Shown here piece after piece: positions 38,624 through 50,083 of a DNA stretch of 64,000 bases (the stretch's first letter is position 1; each line of letters starts with the position of its first letter). Position numbers and translations under genes: made by a program. The stretch spans positions 4,831,533 through 4,895,532 of the forward strand of contig JABACO010000015.1 in assembly GCA_013339895.1 (NCBI GenBank). Reading direction: 5' to 3'. Origin of the DNA: Ephydatia muelleri. Lineage: Eukaryota; Porifera; Demospongiae; Spongillida; Spongillidae. The notes beneath the pieces are model-generated. The model made no database searches. It saw nothing but the letters and a program-made list of their open reading frames with translations, and was not told where the DNA came from.

Positions 38624-39420
38624 ACTTACACCCTAGTAACCACAGTGACATAGTAACAAGATCACAATGGAGATAAGATAATTCAAGTCAATGTGTTACA
38701 CTTTTAAAACTTACAATCTTATATAGAGATGACAAAAAATGGATCACAAAGGTGTGCCAACTCAAGGAAAACATGAAGTCAACATGCCGAAAACTTACAG
38801 CCTTCATTGCAGATCAAAGTGGAGAATCAATGAAAAAACAATGATCGTAAAGAAAGTAACATAATTCTAAGAAGTAGTGACAACTTACATGCTTCATAAC
38901 ATATAATGTCAGATAAGTAATAAAGAAGATAAGACAGCCCAGTAGACACATGATAATATACTGGCAACTTACAAGCTTCATTTCAGATGACAAAAGAATG
39001 TATGTGTTGCAGCAAATAGGTGTGTCATTTAAAGGACACATGAAGACTGAACTTACTGCCTTCATAGAAAACTGCAGAGAAATATGAAGCAACAGGGATA
39101 AAAATAATGTAAATTGAAATGAATGTCAAAATGCTGACACTTATTCTTCATAGAAATCATGTGGTAAATTAGAAGTTGCAATAAAAATCACAGGACACAT
39201 ACAAATCAAAATGTCCAACCAATTGAACTTACAGCCTTCATAACAGGACACAGATAAATACATTAAAAAATTGGAGGAGAGATGATTCAATGGGGACACA
39301 TGGAAAATCACTATGACTGACTGCAAGCAACTTACAAGCTTCATAGAAGATCGCAATGGAATAGAGACAAATCACAAAGTTGAAAGATAACATAAAGGTA
39401 CACATTAGAACTTACATGCT
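38624..39420 (-). repeat. Tandem array 1 of intron-junction-like units (about 85 bp)
   Basis: Ten units recur with ACTTAC starts at 38624, 38709, 38793, 38883, 38967, 39051, 39139, 39227, 39330 and 39410. On the minus strand nine of ten read AG-NNN-GTAAGT, for example ATGAAG-GCT-GTAAGT, ATGAAG-CTT-GTAAGT and CTAG-GGT-GTAAGT. The unit at 39139 has lost the GT. The three middle bases vary (GGT, ATT, GCT, CAT, CTT, GCA) while AG and GTAAGT are kept. The array lies just upstream of the death-domain-like exon at 38336. See findings. Confidence 0.8.
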
Positions 39421-39889
39421 ACTTAGCAAGCCGGAGTGGATGGAAAACGAAACAAGGAATGTGAGATAACACATGGGAATTAATTAACCCTACCATCTTT
39501 TATATCCTTCCGCCAGATCCGACACATCAATGCACTGAATACAGGTATTATTATTTCCCTATTTGTGCTACCTTCTTTGTGCCACTGGGCCACAGACCTT
39601 TCTTTGCTTCACTTGTGTGTGTGTGTATATATATAAGGACATGCATTTGCACAAGCGAGAGTTTTTTGTTGTGAGTTATTATTTAGTTGCTAGCTTTGAG
39701 CATTGCTATTGTGCTAGCTGATGTGCCTACTCTTACTGAACCGAACTTGGACCATGACAAAGCGGTACACTTGGCACTCTAAATAAAGTACCCTCCGTAG
39801 TCATAGTCCAGGCAGTTAAATCTGATCATCCAAGGCAGCAATTGAAGATTTGTAGCAGCAGCACATACTATCTGAGACATAGGGCTGCT

Positions 39890-40750
39890 CCAGCATGACC
39901 ACCTCCTCCTCCAGCATGGCCACCTCCTCCAGCATGCACAAGACCAACACCTCCTCCTCTAGCATGACAAACACCTCCTCCTCTAGCATAACAAACACCT
40001 CCTCCAGCATGACCACCACCACCTCCTCCAGCATGGCCACCACCTCCTCCAGCATGACCACCACTCCTCCAGCTATGACCACCACCTCCTCCTCCAGCAT
40101 GCGCCACCAACCTCCAACTTCCAGCATGACCACCACCTCTCCGCATGAGCACCACCCTCCTCCGCATCTGACCACCACCTCCTCCTCCAGCATGACCATC
40201 CCTCTTCCAGCATGACCACCTCCTCCAGCATGACCCCTCCTCCAGCATGACAACCTCCTCCAGCATGACCACTCCTCCGCATGACCACCACCTCCTCCAG
40301 CCTGACCACCACCTCCTCCTCCAGCATGGCCACCACCTCCTCCGCATGACCACCTCCTCCTCCAGCATGACCACCACCGCTCCTCCGCTTATGCCACCTC
40401 TTCCTCCAGCAGACCACCTCCCCTCCAGCATGGACCAACTCCTCTCACGCATGAACCCACCTCCTCCAGGTATGACTACACTCTCCAGCATGCTACCACC
40501 CGCTAAGCATGACCTCCTCATCCCCCAGTATGCCAACAACCTATCAAGATGACCACCACCGAGGTGGTCATGCTGGAGGAGGAGGTGGTCATGCTGGAGG
40601 AGGAGGTGGTCATGCTGGAGGAGAAGGTGGTCATGCTGGAGGAGGAGGTGGTCATGCTGGAAGTGGAGGTAGTGGCCATGCTGGAGGAGGAGGTGGTCAT
40701 GCAGGAGGAGGAGGTGGTCATGCAGGAGGAGGCAGTGGTCACAGCTCCTC
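39890..40750. repeat. Inverted GGA/GGTCATGCT minisatellite
   Basis: The 21-bp unit GGAGGAGGAGGTGGTCATGC(T) repeats on the plus strand from about 40559 to 40745. The same unit in reverse complement, more degenerate, fills 39890-40545. The turn lies at ACCACCACCGAGGTGGT near 40550. Both outward frames read (GGGGHA)n, which I take as repeat coding potential rather than a gene. Confidence 0.85.
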
Positions 40751-40968
40751 CCTCCCTTAGTTTGTTTCAGAGGGGGAACAGCTTGGCACCAAACAGGAGT
40801 GTTGGCTAACCCCTGCCTATAGGCTAGGTCCATTTAGACATTCATTGTATACATTCATGTGTGTGTACACGTGTGTGGGAGGGGGGGGGAGGGGGGGAAC
40901 TGCATAAGTGCCAAGTGCACTTATTGGATATTTCCATCTATACTGACTGGAGGATTGACACTCAATCG

Positions 40969-41180
40969 CCATTTAATCACTGTTTGAAACTCGTTGGGGT
41001 CAAGGTGCAACCCTAAGCTAGGAGAAGGGACAACTGAAATCTATTGCTGAAGCATGGGGCTATGAACAATCTGGCCTTATGTCTAACAATAAAATCACAA
41101 GTGTTGGAAGATCTATATGGCAGGCTAAGCATCATACTTGTGAGAGCAAATGCAAGGGCTATCCTTTTGCAAGATCCTTG
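40969..41180. pseudogene. Two small retroelement relics in opposite orientation
   Basis: The minus strand at about 41022-40969 reads LGLHLDPNEFQTVIKW. The plus strand at 41091-41170 reads SQVLEDLYGRLSIILVRANA. Both are blocks of the reverse-transcriptase retroelement family also seen at 29176-30640. Confidence 0.55.
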
Positions 41181-41602
41181 CAAGTTGCTGACATACTGGT
41201 TGACACAATGGAATGCTAATATTATCATATTGTGTGTATTTGTAGAGTTTTGTAATACGAATTTTAAGGTGTAGTTTTGTATCCTGTTTATTATAATAAT
41301 AATAATGCCGGCTGCGTGGAAAATGTCTCTGTGTCGCAGTCAAGGTAAAGGCTCAATAGTTTTTTTTTTAAAAACCTTTCCAGGATGGTGTAGCATGCCC
41401 TTTGGAGGGTGGTTCATGGAATAAGAGACTCTATTGAGCAACATTGGTTGGAGGATGACTGTCATTTTAAAGATGGACCTGAAAAATGGCTTTAATATGG
41501 TTTCTCACCAGGCCGTCTTATCTGAGTGTGCTAAGCACTTTCCAGAACTGCTCCTTTGGGCTATAGACATCACCCATTCCTCTGGCATCCTTTGGGTTGC
41601 CC

Positions 41603-41960
41603 TGCACTGCTGTGGACACATCAGATGCTTCTCCTCCTGCACTGCTGTGGACACATCAGATGCTTCTCCTCCTGCACTGCTGTGGACACATCAGATGCTT
41701 CTCTCCTGCACTGCTGTGGACACATCAGATGCTTCTCTCCTGCACTGCTGTGGACACATCAGATGCTTCTCTCCTGCACTGCTGTGGACACATCAGATGC
41801 TTCTCTCCTGCACTGCTGTAAACACATCAGATGCTTCTCTCCTGCACTGCTGTGGACACATCAGATGCTTCTCTCCTGCACTGCTGTGGACACATCAGAT
41901 GCTTCTCCTCCTGCACTGCTGTGGACACATCAGGTCCTGCAATGCTGTGGTCACATCACA
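41603..41960. repeat. Minisatellite, 34/35-bp unit, about ten copies
   Basis: The unit TGCACTGCTGTGGACACATC-AGATGCTTCTCTCC repeats head to tail. Copies differ mainly by one extra CTC base and single substitutions. It sits within the reverse-transcriptase relic. Confidence 0.95.
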
Positions 41961-42001
41961 TGCTGCTTGGAGGCAGTCAATTCTAGCCCTTAGTAACGGG
42001 T

Positions 42002-42032
<31 letters not shown>
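42002..42032. repeat. Poly-G tract (31 G)
   Basis: Longest homopolymer of the window, inside the decayed retroelement. Confidence 0.95.
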
Positions 42033-42034
<2 letters not shown>

Positions 42035-42608
42035 GGGTCTTTGCTTCCTTTACCAACATGCACCAGTAGCATATATAGCCTCCATATGTTCCAGTGGGTT
42101 TGGTTCACAGACAAATCCTTACCCCTGTTCTGCAGTTGCAGATTTGTTCCTCCCGATAATGCACTGCACATTGACTCCCTCCTCTCAGCGTCATCAGCCT
42201 CCCAAAAAGAGCTTTCCTGCATATTAGATACTACACATGCTCACTGTGCTGTTGGAAGCTTCCTCCACTGCTGACAGAGCATGGTTGCTTTCAGTTTTCT
42301 CACCACATGCATCCGCCCACTTAATATATCGGAAGCAGGCATGTACTCAGGCGTAGCAGCTGAGCTCAGGAAATACTCTGAGAATGACAAGAGATGTGGG
42401 TTGGAAATGTATTCCACTGCTGTGTGAGAGCTATGGGGCATGAGGCCACAGAGTCTGTGAGTACTTTTTCACAAGTAACGCCCTGCCTAGCCATCCGTGG
42501 GAATCTCCACAAGTCCAAGGAGGTGGCGGACCTCTATGGTCACCTCAGCCTCACACTAATTAGGGCTAACACCCGCATATGGATGAACTTTATGTGCAGT
42601 TATCTGTA

Positions 42609-42610
<2 letters not shown>

Positions 42611-42655
<45 letters not shown>
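42611..42655. repeat. GT microsatellite
   Basis: Uninterrupted GT dinucleotides just beyond the 3' end of the retroelement relic and about 300 bp from the caspase stop codon. Confidence 0.95.
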
Positions 42656-42954
42656 GTGTGTTGGTTTTTGCTTCAATAATGACCTAGAACTGATTACCAA
42701 TCTTCCTTTCTCAATAACAGAACTGGGATTCATTCCTGAACCTTTATTTTTTAATATTAAATCTGAACATCACTGTGGTGTATGGAAATGTAGAACTGTT
42801 AGCTGTCAATGTCAATTAATTTATTTTTTATAACTGTACAAAAACAAAGCACCACAATATCTTAATAGTATAGTCTTGTCCAAGAACCTAAACAACAAGC
42901 ACTAAATAAACTCTATTGAACTAGAACAATGAGTCACACTATTTTGTGAAATGT

Positions 42955-43724
42955 CTAGAAGTGAACCATGCGCCGCAGGGAACATTCAAAAATTGGAACC
43001 TGACCAGTTTTCATCCTGTCTATTACTTCACTGTGTACAGCAGTGATCATTTTGACTACATCATGCTCCTTGTGGTTTTTACTAAAAATGGAGCAAAGAG
43101 CTTTCATATACCATGAGCCATCATCATCTCTGAAGGCTGAATGCCCATTGAACGTTGGAAATGAAAGAAGAAAATCTGCAACATTTCTTGGACCATCAAT
43201 ATTTGGAACACCATCACGTGGTAAAGGTTCCACTTCTGCTGTTTCATCTCCCCGACATGCTTGAACAAACACCATCTTTGGTTTATTTATTAGGGCTGCA
43301 CAACCATCATCCAAAAATTGATATACTGACTTTACAATAAATGGTTCTCCATCGATGCCATAGATCACATTCTCTTCACCATGGGACATTAGGCAGCAAA
43401 TAAAGCTGTCGTGGTTAGCTGATACAAGGTTTTCATTGTCTTTCAAATTTTCTAGAAGCTTTCGATCTTGTTTTTTAATAATATCTTGGCAATTCTTCGT
43501 CTTTGTTATGATTTGAAAAGCTAATTCAATCTGAGCCATTTTCAGATTTTTTAGCATCACAACTCTATACTTTAATGTTTCAAAGAGTTGTTTCAAATTT
43601 TCCTCATCTGCCTCCCCTCCTGGATTGCGATCATCAAGGTCTAAGCCATCCTCAAATTTAGTATTGCTTATTATCAAGGCTATTCCATGATGAGGTGTGG
43701 CTTTCATCCTGTAGGCATCACCAA
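42955..43724 (-). CDS. Caspase, catalytic exon (p20-p10)
   Basis: Caspases are cysteine proteases cleaving after aspartate in apoptosis or inflammation. One exon holds the whole catalytic unit. YRM and HGIALIISN start the p20; the catalytic histidine is in MSHGEEN and the cysteine in QACRG. The linker (DETAEVEPLPRDGVPNIDGP) offers Asp cleavage sites. The p10 has SAFRDDDGSWYMKALCSIF and ends FECSLRRMVHF before a TAG. The acceptor CAACACAG|TT at 43724 shows that 5' exons exist, with a phase needing one base from the previous exon. A prodomain is therefore expected but was not found. The next coding exons upstream on this strand are the tandem death domains at 50-52 kb, a plausible but unproven link. 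Confidence 0.93.
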
Positions 43725-43929
43725 CTGTGTTGAAAGAACAATAAAGTACAACTCCTGAAATTCAATTGTTGGAACATAAATCCTAAATTCTTATCTGCCC
43801 TGTTGACCATATTCTAGAGGTTATTTCTAATAATAAATGTTAACGAGAGAAATTCAGAAAGAAAACATGTCCTTGCATTTCATGATTACTTAGATTTGCA
43901 TGTTAAGAATCCGTAACTTCTATCTGGAC

Positions 43930-44177
43930 TGAAACATGCATGACTTCAAAGCCAATTGATGCAATGTTCATGTTTATTCTCCAGTAGCTGACTGTCTAAC
44001 CCCTTGAAGACACAAATCCCAATTATATAGTAGTATGCAAAGCCCAGAAATTGTTGTACATGCCAACTTTGGTGATGGCCATGATGCCACTCTCTCACCT
44101 TTTGCTGGATCAACCTGTAGCCCATCTTCACCGACAATGTGTCCTGAATATTTTACCTGCTTTTGCTTAAGATTCAA
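43930..44177 (-). pseudogene. Gypsy-type polymerase fragment (reverse transcriptase C-terminus)
   Basis: The minus strand reads KQKQVKYSGHIVGEDGLQVD then PAKGERVASWPSPK. After a one-base frameshift VQQFLGFAYYY follows, the classic Ty3/gypsy block between reverse transcriptase and RNase H. It is broken and isolated, about 200 bp upstream of the caspase exon. Confidence 0.75.
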
Positions 44178-44239
44178 AGTAATTCAAAATCCCAAAGGAG
44201 GTAATATAACACAAAGGGATAGTGTATCAAATCAATGAC

Positions 44240-44985
44240 ACTTACTTGCTAAATAGTAGATTGCAGGAATACATTAGTGCAAAGACCGGCAAAGTAAGAA
44301 GAATTAAAGAAACCAAAAATATGTATAATTCACTTACATGCTTCAAGGAAAAATTTATATTCCAACAGAGATCAAAAAGAAGGTTGATAACTCAAGGTGA
44401 ACACAAATTCGAAGTGTTGGTACTTACAGCCTATATAACAGATCATTGTGCAACACAAGGATACAAGACAGAACGCGAAAATGATAAAATCACTCAAGGG
44501 GACTCATGAGATTAATTACCGAAACTTACCACCATCTTGGAAGCAAATCTCTTGGAATACACAAAAATTTTGGTATAACTCAAGGATTAATGTATCACAT
44601 TTGTAACACTTACATGCTAAATGGCAGATCACAGTGGAATATATAAATGCAATGATCGAAAGAAGGTTATACAGTAGCTCAAGGGGAAAACAAAATCAAT
44701 GTAGGTAACTTACTTGCTTCACAGAAGATTGCAGTGAAGTATTTTGCAACAATGATAGATGAGAAGGTAAGATAGCTCAAGAGAACACAAAATCAATGCA
44801 TCAAACTACAAGCTTCAAAGTAATTCTCAATCCAAAGGAGGTAATATAACACAAGGGGACAGTATATCAAATTATGGCACTTACATACTAAATAGCAGAT
44901 CACAGTGAAATGCATTAGATGAAAGAAAGTAAGAATAACTCGAGAGGCAAATAAAATCAATGTGTCCAACTAATGGCGCTTACCT
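44240..44985 (-). repeat. Tandem array 2 of intron-junction-like units (about 85-100 bp)
   Basis: Units start at 44240, 44332, 44422, 44524, 44608, 44708, 44805, 44879 and 44979. On the minus strand they read ATTTAG-CAA-GTAAGT, CTTGAAG-CAT-GTAAGT, ATATAG-GCT-GTAAGT, CCAAG-ATGGTG-GTAAGT, ATTTAG-CAT-GTAAGT, GTGAAG-CAA-GTAAGT, GAAG-CTT-GTAGTT (donor degraded), ATTTAG-TAT-GTAAGT and GAAG-GAG-GTAAGC. Most share CAGATCAC-type and CAAGGGGA-type words with each other and with array 1. The array lies upstream of the caspase exon. Confidence 0.75.
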
Positions 44986-45872
44986 CCTTCAGCAAAAAAT
45001 CATAGCAGAATATAAAAACAACAAAGAACAGAAAGATGGTATGATAAAACAATTAGTCAACACACCAAATCCATGTGTCAAACTTCTGGCCCTCATCATT
45101 TTTATTATGCACATCCACACTACAGATAGGTAACAAGTGTTCAATTCTACAAGGAAGTCTGAACACAGGAATAATGTGAAAGGCATAATAATGGTCAACA
45201 TATTCAAAAGCACAGTATGACTCAATTATGAGAAGAGTGCTTGAATTAATTCAGTGTCATATCGTCTTCATATCCTAGTTTCCTACACTAATGACCCCCA
45301 TATTGAAAAGTGAATAAATGCCCTTTAATTGGAAACAATAACTCCATTTAATGGTAAAATTGCAGCGATTTGTACATGTAACATCTGCCCTTGTGCGCGG
45401 AAACTTTGAATGCGCACAGTACAAAACTCCATCTTTGTATAGTGCTCATGATTAGGGTTGATTAGTCAATTGGAGTAGCTGGCAGGCTAGAATTTCCGTC
45501 AGTCCAGATAGATCAGAGATAGTGAAGTCAACGAATGTGTTGGGAATGTAGTTGGAACAACTGGGCTGACCACTCTGATGTGGTCACCACTGTCTAGAAG
45601 CACAACTGAAGATTGAGGAAGGCACAGATGGTCTGGAGGCACTTGACTGAGGATGCGTGAGCAGACTATTAGTTGGCAATAGACGTGCTTCAGAAGTGTT
45701 TTGAGCCCAGCAGCAAGCGTGGATGCTATGCAGCAGAGTGAAAAGAAACAGTGGCGAACAATAGCCGGGCCATAGCCGGGAATGTTTTTCCAGATTTAGA
45801 GGTCACTGCTACTGATCATATACACACTCGTCTTTTAATAACACAGTCACTGAATGTATGCACAGCTATAGG

Positions 45873-47017
45873 TACAGTGTTCCACATCTTAAGCTTCCAA
45901 ATTTGAATTTTTTGGTTTTTCAGTTATAAATTTTGAACCATTTAAGCTATGATAACATAAATTCGATTATCACACCCAGCCACCATTTCTGTACAACAGT
46001 TACAAATCAATTATTAAATGTAATCAATGATTCGTGATATATAAACAATGAACAGGTTCAGAACACTTTCTTGTCATGCAACTCCAGTAAGGAATGTAGT
46101 TAAGGGCTGAAATTTTTATATATGGATACTCCCTGTGAATACCTATGTATGTGGCAAGTTCGTTGGCTTAGTCACATTGGTTGGGAAGATCGGTTCAGAT
46201 TTATGCATTTTAGGGGGTATCCCGCGGAATCTAACAGTTTAGACAAATTAGTTTGACTAACATTGAATTAAGTTAGTAAGTCCGTGAAGTATCTCTATAT
46301 TTTTTTACATTTTATAAAACGTCTCAGAAGGTCATCAAAAGGTAAAAATTGCTGACTTCACTCTTCGGTGATATTTTTCAATGTTCATGACGTACCTTCT
46401 GACGTCACTTTACATGCGCACCACACAGTCATTATTGCTTGTAATAATAATACTAAATGGCTTCTGATCTGCACTTCAAATGATGTATTTCTTTCTATGA
46501 ACGCAAAAGAAACTCCATGCCTTTATCAAGTGATGCCTAAATACATTGGCCGTTGTGTAATCAACAAAAGCATCATATACTGGTCGTGAGTACCTTTGTT
46601 TCGTTTGAGTAGCATTAATGCCATCTTTTGCTTCTTCCTTGCAAGTCAAACTAATTCGTCAAAACTGTTAGATTCCGCGGGACACCCCCTAAAATGCATA
46701 AATCTGAACCGATCTTCCCAACCAATGTAACTAAGCCAACGAACTGGCCACATACATAGGTATTCACAGGGAGTATCCATATATAAAAATTTCAAATTCC
46801 TTACTGGAGTTGCATGACAAGAAAGTGTTCTGAACCGTTCATTGTTTATATCTCACGAATCATTGTTTACATTTAATAATTGATTTGTAACTGTTGTACA
46901 GAAATGGTGGCTGGATGTGAAAATCGAATTTCCATTATCATAGCTTAAATGGTTCAAAATTTATAACTGAAAAACCAAAAAATTCAAATTTGGAAGCTTA
47001 AGGTATGGAACACTGTA
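45873..47017. mobile_element. Large foldback element (arms ~380 bp)
   Basis: Arms at 45873-46258 and 46644-47017 are highly similar reverse complements, for example TACAGTGTTCCACATCTTAA against TTAAGGTATGGAACACTGTA. The 385-bp centre holds a short plus-strand frame (46368-46589) without a known motif. No transposase is present, and terminal duplications were not obvious. Confidence 0.85.
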
Positions 47018-48039
47018 GCAAACAGGATGCAGGGCATATGAAAATTACATTAAGATTCAATACTAACATGTTGCTGTAACATTAATAGTGTAATGCTAAT
47101 ATCTCTTTGCGCATGTGTACGCATGCGCTGGATGGGCTCGAACTTGCCAGAACATTTGCATGTGACATTGTGTGCGCACTTGTATGTATAAATACTCTCT
47201 TTTTGTGTTTTTAGTCAGTCTGTACACGTGTTACTGCATATCCTTTGGCCACAGCTACAATATGTACATACATCTATGGTTATAAGTTAACCCACAGAGA
47301 CCTCACAAGTGTGACCCCATGCAAAGAAGCAGAAGGACGAGAGAAAAAGAAAACACGCTGCATCCATCACACAGATAATATCTGTTCTGTTCAAGAAGGC
47401 AAGATCTTGTAGCGATCGTACAACTCTATGCCAATCGGAGGAGAGCTAATCTGGCCAAAACAGTTACCAGTTACCTGGCTTGGTGAGCAGTCTGTGGCGG
47501 AGGAGGGAACTTTAAACCAATTGTGATGTGAGAGGTGATAGAGGCTTCTAATAGAAACCTTGTGGTGCGCTTCTAGAGCACAAAGTTACATGATCGCAAA
47601 AGTTGCTGCTGTGGATGATTTTGCACCAAAAAGCCATCTATCATTGAAATTTCTTCTAGAGAGAACCCAAAGCTTCTTCACAATGCTATAGGTATGTGAT
47701 CCATGCTCACACTAGCCATGTCACTGTTTGAAACTCTCTGCCTATTTCTGTTTTCTACTTCAAATATTGAAAGTAACTTTCCTTTTTTCTTCTAACAACC
47801 CATTTCCTGTCTGTCACATTGTACTCCAAAAATAAATAAATAAATAAATTTGTTTTAGTGGTTCAAACGCGGCTTCATTTTTATGTTTTCTTTTTTTATA
47901 GTTGTATATTCCCCAATTGGACACATCAAATGATTTACCTGTACCCTGAACATCTGGCATACAGTTCTATCTCTACAATGTACATATGCCTGAAAATTGT
48001 AGAAGAACATCGGAGCTCAAAAGTCACTGGCAGCCTTTG

Positions 48040-48310
48040 GAGGCAACAGGAGCTGTACGATAGAACAGTGCATGCACAAGAATTCAAGGTCAGTGGCGAC
48101 ACAACCTGATGACCACCAAAGGGGCAGGAGGAAAGCAGCACCAACTAAAGCTCTGATCTGGGCCTTACAAGGTAGTGAAGTAATGTTGCAAGCAGTTTTG
48201 ATACTCCACCAAACAGAAGCGAGAAATGGTTTTTGTTCATTTTGATCGCTTAAAACTTGCCACCAGATGGAAATGCCCGCGACTACTGATAATAACACCA
48301 AGTAATCTCA
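48040..48310 (+). pseudogene. Gypsy-type integrase C-terminal fragment
   Basis: MVFVHFDRLKLATRWK matches the conserved VHFDRLK end of Ty3/gypsy integrase; the preceding frame is shifted and degraded. It is an isolated relic. The surrounding 47100-48700 may contain more of the element, but I cannot support it. Confidence 0.45.
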
Positions 48311-48789
48311 TACAGAAAGACAGCTGTGGGGTGCTTAACACACAGAGGCAGCAGCAAATCAGCACAGATCTGCAGATTACTGAGGCTGAAATGTGCCACA
48401 GGCTGATGAGTCAAGTTCAATGCACAGCCAACCCCCAGCACGCCCAAAGATAGGTAATGATTGATTTCAGCTGCAGCTAAGTATTCAAGATGAAGCTCCA
48501 TGACAAACCCCTAAAATGTGCAGGAGTGAACCAATATCCCACAATGAGCAGAATGACTGCCACCAGACTATTGCAGAGCAGTACAATGAGCAGGGTCTCA
48601 TTAGAGAGGTGTAGTCTGCAGCCACATGTATGTGTGACATTATGTGGCTGTGTATGGAAGCTTCACGAATGCTCTCTATGCATATATATAACTATGTTTG
48701 TATGCAGGTTCATAAGTGTTGCTGGTTAGTCATTATTACATATGTATTCACTTACTTATGTAACAGACTTTGCTGCATAATATCTTATC

Positions 48790-48960
48790 TTTATGGGACG
48801 GGAGTAGACACGGAAGGGGCAGGGATGGGGAGGGAGAGGAGTGAATAGGAGAAGAAGAGATAAGATGAATTGGAGGAGAGAGAAGGGAAGAGGAGGGAAA
48901 GAGAGGGAGTAAGGGGAAGGAGGGAGAGGGGGAGAGATGGGAGGAGGGACAGGGGAAGGT
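48790..48960. repeat. Polypurine (GA-rich) tract
   Basis: Almost pure G/A on the plus strand for about 150 bases (GGGAGGGAGAGGAG-, GGGAAAGAGAGGGAGTAAGG-like). Such tracts can form triplex DNA. From here to 50083 no gene is supported. Confidence 0.85.
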
Positions 48961-50083
48961 TGTGTCATCTAGCCACCTGTATTTTTTACTACTCATTGGA
49001 TTAAACTAATGAACTATTGAAGTGCATGGGTGGTCTTGATATCAGGTAATCCCATTCAGTTTAATTTGACATCGATTTCATCTATATTGCATATGTACTT
49101 CATATACCTAACATCATACACAGAAGACACAATATATCACTCACTATGTCTTCATAATCATGAACAGAGGTAGTTTGCTTACTGTATAGAGAATAAATAA
49201 TCATCATTTATTGTGACAGTTGAATCAAGGTAAAAATTCATCCTTGAGGTCACCTGTCATTCAAATCTAATAGAATACTTTGTGACCTCATACCAGATTT
49301 ATATTCTCAAATGTCAACAACTGTTTAATGTTGTAATGTCCCGCAATGTGCTCATTAGTATTTTATGAATGTTGGCCACAGCTTTTCCAAGCACATATGC
49401 AGAGTTGTAATTTGTTTTTGTTTTTTCGATTAGAAACATGTGTATTCTTAGGGTGAAATCATGCATGTTACTTATAATACTATTATTCTGGAGATAGTAG
49501 TCTGATACAATGAGCTAACATTAAATGCAGAGGATCGATTGGTATTTATAATCACCGAAACTGTCTATATATGTTATGCTGTGGGTTATCCATGCAAATC
49601 AGAAATCGTTTTCCTGCACTTCGTACAAACAATTGTATTAAGTAGCAACAATAAGCTCACTCTTGGCGTTGAAGGAGTTTCAACTTACTCTATTGTAATG
49701 CCATATTCACTTGGAGGAGAAATCTCCTGTACATTGTGCAATTCTTCTTACTTTTCTTCTGGACCAATCGTCTTGTATGGGAGTAAATTTTGAAGCCACA
49801 GAGTGCTCTAGAATACGTCGATTTGACCATGATGACAACAATTTAATATCTAGCTAGGTAGAAGTATGTAGTCACTTTGGATGGATGTAACTTACAAACT
49901 AACAGCCACAGAACAAATCAAATCAATAATATGTGGGGGAGAGATTAACATGCACATTGAGTCCTCTTCGTGATTATTTGCATCAAGACAATAAAAACGC
50001 ATCTTTGTAAGGAACCACAGTTACAAGTATATACATATAACTTTATATAGCTGTATACATAACGTAATCCACACGTCACTTAC

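Larger units (their letters stand above)
41455..42600 (+). pseudogene. Decayed reverse-transcriptase retroelement, interrupted by repeats
   Basis: The 5' part reads LKMDLKNGFNMVSHQAVLSE then HHPFLWHPLGC, matching reverse-transcriptase palm-region sequence of this family. A 34/35-bp minisatellite (41603-41960) and a 31-G run (42002-42032) follow. Later frames read NALHIDSLLSASSASQKELS, GVAAELRKYSENDKRCG, GHEATESVSTFSQVTPCLAI and VADLYGHLSLTLIRANTR, the C-terminal blocks in the expected order. Stops and frameshifts separate them. The middle of the reverse transcriptase is gone, so the element is inactive. Confidence 0.65.

Noticed and set aside
39868..40833. 321-codon minus-strand ORF with GGGGHA and HDHLLL repeats
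   Set aside because: It spans the inverted minisatellite, and the frame is kept open by the 21-bp period. No start context or unique domain.
47074..47260. LTR-like segment (TG start, TATAAATA, CA-type end)
   Set aside because: No partner LTR, primer-binding site or flanking duplication could be shown.
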